Assembly: GCF_002288925.2 (NCBI RefSeq)
Contig: NW_022098001.1
Location: 5,623,923-5,687,922 of the forward strand
DNA: 64,000 bases
Source: Delphinapterus leucas
Lineage: Eukaryota; Chordata; Mammalia; Artiodactyla; Monodontidae
Reading direction: 5' to 3'
The notes under the pieces are model-generated. The model was not told the origin of the DNA. It searched no databases and saw nothing but the letters and a program-made list of their open reading frames with translations. This document shows, one piece after another, positions 57,961 to 64,000 of the stretch. Position numbers and translations under genes: made by a program. Positions within the stretch are counted from its first letter, which is position 1. Each line of letters opens with the position of its first letter.

Positions 57961-58299
57961 AACTTTAAAATGCACAAACACATATATGTATACATAAAAA
58001 AATAATGCACATTTTATAAGAGCACATAGATATACTGAAGGTATACATTAAACATATTAAAATAACCATCTTAACAGATGGAGGGAGGAAAATAGGGATT
58101 AAAGGGGATTCAGTAAAGAGGGAGACAGAAGCAGAGAGAAAGGAAGAGAGAGATGGAGAGAGAAACTCTTCTCTCAGTGTGGACCTGTGTGACCCCTCTT
58201 CACCCTGTTTCCCTAAGTGTTTCCTTGTGCTAACTCCTTTCAACCACTCCGCAGTGTGATTATAGGTTAAATGTCTCTACAGCCAGGTCTTAATTCACA

Positions 58300-58415
58300 T
58301 GATGATGGGTACCATGTGTCTGTCTCATTCACTGCTGTATCCTCAGTACCTGGTAGTATGCTTGCACACAGTAGGTATTCAAGGAATATTTGTTGAAGGA
58401 ATGAATGAATGCACA
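58300..58415 (+). repeat. L2 3' end
   Basis: CTGCTGTATCCTCAGTACCT, CACAGTAGGTATTCAAGGAA and TTGAAGGAATGAATGAATG are the L2 terminus. Confidence 0.75.
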
Positions 58416-59643
58416 ATTTTACATTGGCTGACCCATGCTAACAGAAAGAAAACCAAAAGCTGAACTTAAGATCTTGAAAAAAAATTTCACATGGATCTTT
58501 TCAGTGTTAAATTCCAGGTTTCATCTCAAGAAAGGTAAGTTCTTAGGTTTCATTCAAGTGAAGCAGATAGAGCAGCAATTCTGTTTTCAATGATACTCAC
58601 ATGTGGCACTGGCTGAACCACTTTTGTATTAGGTTCTACATTTAAAATGGAGAGAATAAAGATTTTTATCTTCAGCTTTTTTTTGTTAGCAAGATAAAGA
58701 GATACTACTGTTCAAATGGCAAGAAATGCTTTTCTCTTTTAAAATTTAAAGTGTGCATATTATAATTTTCCTATCGAAATAGGATTATTATGCTCTCTTA
58801 TATTGGAATTTCTGAGTCACAAAAGCTCTCAGTGAGTTTTCCTTCAGCATGTAATGTAACATTACAACATGATTCAGAATAGCATTTGACCTAGAGTTTC
58901 ACAAAGTGTGCATTTACAACGTATTTCACTTAGAACCAAATAATGTACTGCCAAAGACATATATACAGTATGGAACAAATGACCCTATCCTTTCAGTGCA
59001 GATACTGTTGATCCTTGATTTTTCCACCAGAATTCATAAATGCCCATTCACTACTGCCTGCAATTGAAAGAACTCTTACCTATGAATAAACTTCCCAAAC
59101 AAAGGATCTTTTAATTGCTTTAGCATCCTAGCTTCTCTTTTACAGTAAAACTACATTTTTTTGTTCATACATATTATAGTGAAAATTTTCATTAGACTTA
59201 ATTCTTCTGGGAATGAACATTTTTCTAGGATAACTGCTCTTCTTGGGAAATGAACTTATTTTTCAGGACATAAGATAATTTACTTAAATAGAATTCTGCC
59301 ATAGGGCTATGCTGATCAGCTCTAAACTAACAAGTCTGCATTGCACCATTTGATTGCTTATTATTAACAGATTAGAAATAGTCAAATATTTTAGGGTTAA
59401 ATACTAATTAATGCAAGATAATTTGCACTTAGACAATAGTTTCTTTGGAACTGCTAAAGCTTCTAAATAATCTCTTCTGGCTTTTAATCATGTGTTACTT
59501 TCAATACGTTTCCTTCCAAATCTCTTTCTATATTGGTCTTGAGCTCAATTATTTCTTGGAAAAGCACAGAAGTCACTCTAGTATGCATAGTGCCTCACTT
59601 TACTAAATCAGATCTTTACTGATCTGAAAAACCAGGGTCCTGA

Positions 59644-59644
<1 letters not shown>
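58416..59644. other. Intron-like DNA, no gene recognised
   Basis: No assigned feature. Confidence 0.4.

Positions 59645-59690
<46 letters not shown>
59645..59690. repeat. (AC)19 microsatellite followed by (AT)n
   Basis: A pure AC run of about 38 bases continues into ATATATAT. Length is likely to vary between individuals. Confidence 0.95.
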
Positions 59691-59691
<1 letters not shown>

Positions 59692-60689
59692 ATAGGTAAT
59701 TAGAAGTTTATTTCACCACAAAATACCTATTAGGTAGAGTGTGCTGATTCATAAAAATGCAAATTTACAAACAGCTATATTCTTTGCAGGAGCCTATTCA
59801 TTTCCTAGGCAGAAGCCATGGCACAATCTTTACAAAAATAAGGCTTGAAATGATAGGCTTGATTATCACTGTCTTGAGAAGCCCACCATAAATCCCACAG
59901 GAATATAGACTACGTTTCACTTCACAGATTAACTTTTTTTTAGTAGCCAATAATGAAAACTAGATCCTGCTAATAGAGAGACTCCAAAAAAGCAGAACAC
60001 TTTAGGTAACAAACTCTTTGTCTCTTCTGGTTTTTAGAAATGATCATTAAGAACTGACTGGATATTTTTGCTTGATTCTATGTATTACCAAATTTCCCTA
60101 CTCTTTCCCACCCCAGAAAAGAAGGAGATTAAAACACACTCACAAACAGAAAGGAGAAAGATTAAATGTAACATTCCTCAAATGTTTGAGAAAGCATTAA
60201 AAGCATAGGCTTTTAAAATAGTTGCAACCCTCTACAACAACGCAAAACCTGACAGCAGTTAACTGCATCTTTCTTATTTTTGATGGTTTGAAATTATCTG
60301 TGAAATGGTAGTGCTGTTAACTAGTTTTCCCAAAAGTCAGGGTGCTCTTAGGCTGCCAAGATAGATGAATACTCTCAAATCTATAGGAAAGGAGGTGACA
60401 GTCCATTTTGCGTCATTGTAGTCACTGCACACTCAGAACCTTACTCACTTTTCAGTGCCAAACTTAAGGAGAAATACAGGCAAACTTGAATACATTTGGA
60501 AGAGTAGAATCAAAGCATTTGGAGACTTGGATAGTAAAGACAAAAAGGGTAAATACTAAAAAGGAAATTCAGGCAGGACATCAGAACTGTCTTTGAAAAT
60601 ATGGAAAAATGTCACATGAGTTACACGAGTCCAACAAGTAGAACTAGACCAATGATTGGAAGTCATAGCAAGTTAGATACAAATCATAA
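59691..60689. other. Intron-like DNA, no gene recognised
   Basis: No assigned feature. Confidence 0.4.
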
Positions 60690-60870
60690 TCAAAGCTCTT
60701 GGAAAGATGAAGTAAGTATCCTTATCTTTAAGTAGTGAGTTCCCTGTCACTGGAGGTGGTTAGCATAGGACAATGACCCTGGAAGGTGATATGACAAGAT
60801 TCAAGCAACAAATGGGTAGTTGGATTAGATGGTCCCTTCCAGTTCTGGCATTCTATGATCTCTGAAGCAA
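60690..60870 (+). repeat. L3/CR1-like LINE 3' end
   Basis: GTAGTGAGTTCCCTGTCACT, GGAGGTGGTTAGCATAGG, TTGGATTAGATGGTCCCTTC and CAGTTCTGGCATTCTATGAT follow the CR1-type 3' end preserved in mammals as L3. Confidence 0.7.
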
Positions 60871-62619
60871 AGTGATGAATGAGTTTTTATTTGTCTTCAG
60901 AGATTCATATTAAAATTGGCTTGTTTCATAAGTTAAAAATGAATAAAAATATACCACCTCAAATTATAATTTTGCAGCCATTATTCAGCATTAATTGCAT
61001 ACATATATTGTATATATTTGAAATATATATACATGTGGAGCATATATTTCTTGCTTTCCATATTGACATTTAGCCAGGACTTTCCAGAGTTTATGCTAGA
61101 TATCAAATAATGCTACTATTTCATTCTTTTGGACCTCTAGAGAAACAATAGGTTCAATTCAACAGTAAGAGGGTATCAGAGGTAAAGGGAGCACCTAAGG
61201 GAGTGCACAGTTCTGTGCCATCCCCAGGTCTGGAAGATGGACCAATGACCTCGCGACAAAAGCCTAACGATTTGTCCTCCATCAGAGACCTAAGCATGTA
61301 CGTTCTGGAATGTTTCTCTATGCCAAGAGCTTTATAAGTCTTAAGGAGATAGAAGATGTTCTTTTCCAGTTCCTTCTCATTTCTTCTTTTGGAAACACAC
61401 TGGAGGCTTCCTTTTCTTTCTCTGATTTTCATAGAAACAGCTATACTGTAGGATAACTTATGGAAAATTCTGGCTATTTACTGGTCTTAAAATAACTATT
61501 AAGAAGCTGACTCACAATTTATTTTTTAAAACACAAAAACATAATTTTATTTACAAAGCAATTAAAGTTAAGGAAGATTGAGCAACTTGTAGACATGGGC
61601 AAACCAACAGAGGAATACTTAGGAAAGGTCAATATTTGTAATTCTCAAGACTAGTCATGCTCACTAGCAGTGCTATACAACTGCTAGTTTTATTTCTTTT
61701 AAGAATATAAAAGAATGTATAATTTTAAAATATGATTGGTTTATTGTAGAAAGCCTGGAAAATACTGAAAAGTCTAATGAAAAAAATAAACTTTATACTT
61801 CCACTACCTGAATATTTTGGTGTATTTATTATCTGTAATTAAATTTAATGAAAACTGAATCATACCCTATAATTTTGTGTCCTTCTAAAAAAATTTACTC
61901 ATTGTGAGCCTTTTCCCATGCAAACATTGCAAATGCTCATTTGGATACCACATTTCTCCACAATATCCACTAAAATGTTAATTATTTCACACCTCTCAGA
62001 TGGGGCACACATTATATCTGACTTATTTGATAGATTTTGAGTGTTTCATGCATAGGAAATATATAAATTTTATTTATATTTGACTATCTAGGAGTTCTAT
62101 AATGCCTCGCACATAATGGACACTAGATATGTTTATTATTTACTCTTTGTGAATTGAATACAAGATTATCCTGAAGTGAATACTGGGAATCTTGAGGAGT
62201 TTTTAGTTCAGGATAGCTCTAGGTAAAAAATTAGATCAACTATATACTTGGATGATTTTATATATACACACAGACATATACCCTCTCTATTTAAACAACT
62301 CAAAGTCCTACTTCTTTCATAAAACCTTACGGTACCCAAGCTGAACTCCCCTTTCTGTAACTTTCATTACCAACCAGTAAGCACTGTCCTATTGAACAGA
62401 TGTGTTAGGCTCCATCAATTCCCATCTTATAAACTATCATTTTTTGATGACTCTTAGATTTCCTATTCTGTCTATGCAGCCCAACCCAATCCCCTAATTG
62501 GTGTATCAGCTGCCTCCTAGCTTTTTCCATAGGAATGTCAAAACTCATCATTCCCAAGATGGAAATAGTATTTCTCTCCTTGCCTTCATTCATTTTTTGA
62601 TAAGTGCTTCTACCATCAT
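60871..62619. other. Intron-like DNA, no gene recognised
   Basis: A stretch at about 61690-61990 (GAAAGCCTGGAAAATACTGA, AATATTTTGGTGTATTTATT, GAGCCTTTTCCCATG) resembles old L1-type repeats but is too diverged to place. The minus-strand open frame at 61154-61432 has no recognisable family. Confidence 0.4.
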
Positions 62620-62990
62620 TATGGACTAAATTGTGTCCCTCTCTTAGATTCATATGTTGAAGCACCAACCCTCCAATGTGAAGGTATTTAGAGAGGGGGA
62701 CTTTGGGAGGTAATTAGGTTTAGATGAGAGTGGGGCCCTCATGATGGAATTAGTGCCCTCATAAGAAGAGACACCAGAAAGCTTGCTTTCTCTCTCTCTC
62801 CCAGGCATTAGAGGACATAGTGAGAAGGTAGCTGTCTGCAAGCCAGGAAGTGAGCCCTCACTGGAGAACCAAATTAGCTGGCACCTTGATCTTGAACTTC
62901 TCAGCCTCCAGAACTGTGAGAAACAAAGTCCTCTTGTTTAAGCCACCCAGTCTATGGTATTTTGTTATAGCAGCCTGAGCAAACTACAAT
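62620..62990 (+). repeat. Old interspersed repeat with a TTTAAGCCACCCAGTCTATG-type end (class not assigned)
   Basis: Landmarks are TATGGACTAAATTGTGTCCC, GGGAGGTAATTAGGTTTAGA, GGGGCCCTCATGATGGAATT, ATAAGAAGAGACACCAGAAA, GTCTGCAAGCCAGGAAGTGA and AGCCACCCAGTCTATGGTAT. It is better preserved than its relative at 52485-52835. The minus-strand open frames inside are by-products. Confidence 0.75.
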
Positions 62991-64000
62991 AGCTACTAAA
63001 TCAATCATATATCTCAAGTATGGAAAACTTCCTAGATTCCCTCTCACATTCATTTATCACATCTAATGTCTGTAGTTTAGTCAACATTATTGTACCGATT
63101 TAGATTTCCTGGTTTTTATATTATACTATATCTATTGAAGATATTACCACCAGGGGAAGCTGGCTGAAGGATACACAAGACACTATGCATTATTTTTGAA
63201 ACTTCCATAATTACTTCACAATAAAAAAGTTATTAAAAACCCCTTTTGTATTATTTCAACCTCTAGTAATAAGAATTTATGACAAAGAAGTGTGTGATGT
63301 TGGAAGATATTCACTATTAAGAGAAGCATGTTGGATTAAAGTCTGATAAATTTTATCAAAGTTAAGACTTAAAGGGTCTGGCTGGTCTTACCCTCTACAG
63401 AATATCATGATTTCTAAGTAGTAAATAATATACTTGAAATATGATTATGTTTTACTTCCTTAATTATTCATAAAATCATTTAAAATAATTCAATAAAAAT
63501 ATAAGAATAAAAGAAAAACCTTCAGCCAAACAAAATGGATTTCATGCCTCAAAATAAAACTTTAAGAAGCACACAATGTTTCGCTTTTCATGTTGAAAGC
63601 AAGAGATTTAGTTTTCAAGTAGGTACATAGCTAAATAAAAATAAAGTTACATTCTTACGGTAGATCTAAACATAGTGATAGAACAAAAGACTCTTGCTCT
63701 GAAATGTTTCAGTTTCACCTACAGATTTATTTTCTAAGGCTATTTTAACTCTGCATTGATATTTCACTAGCAGCAGGAAACTATTTGCCTATCACATCAC
63801 TATGTTCCTTGAGATTTATTCTTAAACACACTATAGATTATCATCATTATATTGTTCACATTAGAATCACTGAATAGAAATTCTCACAGTGAAGAGGAAC
63901 AACAAACCACAGAACCATGTGCCTACATTTTGAATTCTTTTGGAATTTACAAGAACATATATTTTCCACACTTAAATTTCTGTGGAGTGGGCCTCATGAA
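62991..64000. other. Intron-like DNA, no gene recognised
   Basis: About 63150-63240 resembles an old L1 3' end (CAGGGGAAGCTGGCTGAAGG, TTCACAATAAAAAAGTTATT). The rest is AT-rich and unassigned. Confidence 0.4.

Noticed and set aside
59645..59690. Long AC run as a Z-DNA or regulatory element
   Set aside because: Ordinary dinucleotide microsatellite; no evidence beyond composition.
62405..62841. Two minus-strand frames of 63-87 codons
   Set aside because: Largely or partly within the old interspersed repeat at 62620-62990, with no protein family signature.

Overview
This is a piece of mammalian nuclear genome, almost certainly from a cetacean (whale or dolphin). It contains many tRNA-Glu-derived SINEs of the CHR type. 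Most carry clean target-site duplications, and several belong to the roughly 190-bp form ending in a GCGTACCGC-(A)n tail that is abundant in whales. No ruminant Bov-B/Bov-A elements, pig PRE-1 elements or primate Alus were recognised. The organism call is an inference from repeat content. There is no prokaryotic gene, operon or CRISPR array; most long open frames here are by-products of LINEs, SINEs or a CpG island.

The only intact host gene is the 3' part of RIMS2 (RIM2, a presynaptic active-zone scaffold), on the minus strand. Six coding exons can be placed to the base: 38448-38589, 20020-20161, 17080-17192, 16681-16782, 15174-15313 and 14450-14668. They have GT/AG junctions and compatible phases, and together encode 285 residues plus a stop. 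This is RIM2-gamma, the short isoform with a private first exon inside a CpG island (about 38290-39060) and the C2B domain shared with the long isoforms. The 3' UTR runs from 14449 toward a candidate poly(A) signal near 11796. Everything above about 39060 is probably intronic for the long RIM2 isoforms, but I recognised no further RIM exon there.

Left of the gene (1-8665) is a stack of dead retroelements. A minus-strand L1 (1-3470, cut by the window edge) sits inside or against a second, older minus-strand L1 (3471-6794). That L1 abuts a plus-strand gammaretrovirus-like ERV (6795-8665). The ERV keeps only a gag/protease remnant, an integrase remnant and a 3' LTR. Between the gag/protease and integrase pieces, in the same orientation, lies a fragment of EEF1A1 mRNA (7111-7588) that is truncated at both ends and has no poly(A). 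This chimera is the most unusual object in the window and may be a captured cellular mRNA.

The 18.3-kb first intron of RIM2-gamma (20162-38447) and the region upstream (39061-64000) hold L1 3' ends, MIR, L2, CR1/L3-like and CHR SINE copies, microsatellites and unassigned AT-rich DNA. Points of interest include two inverted-repeat pairs (23.9-24.5 kb and 24.5-26.3 kb), a duplicated SINE-plus-flank unit (31.5-33.1 kb), and a 70-bp L1 insertion in the last RIMS2 intron that supplies the stop codon of a possible retained-intron product.
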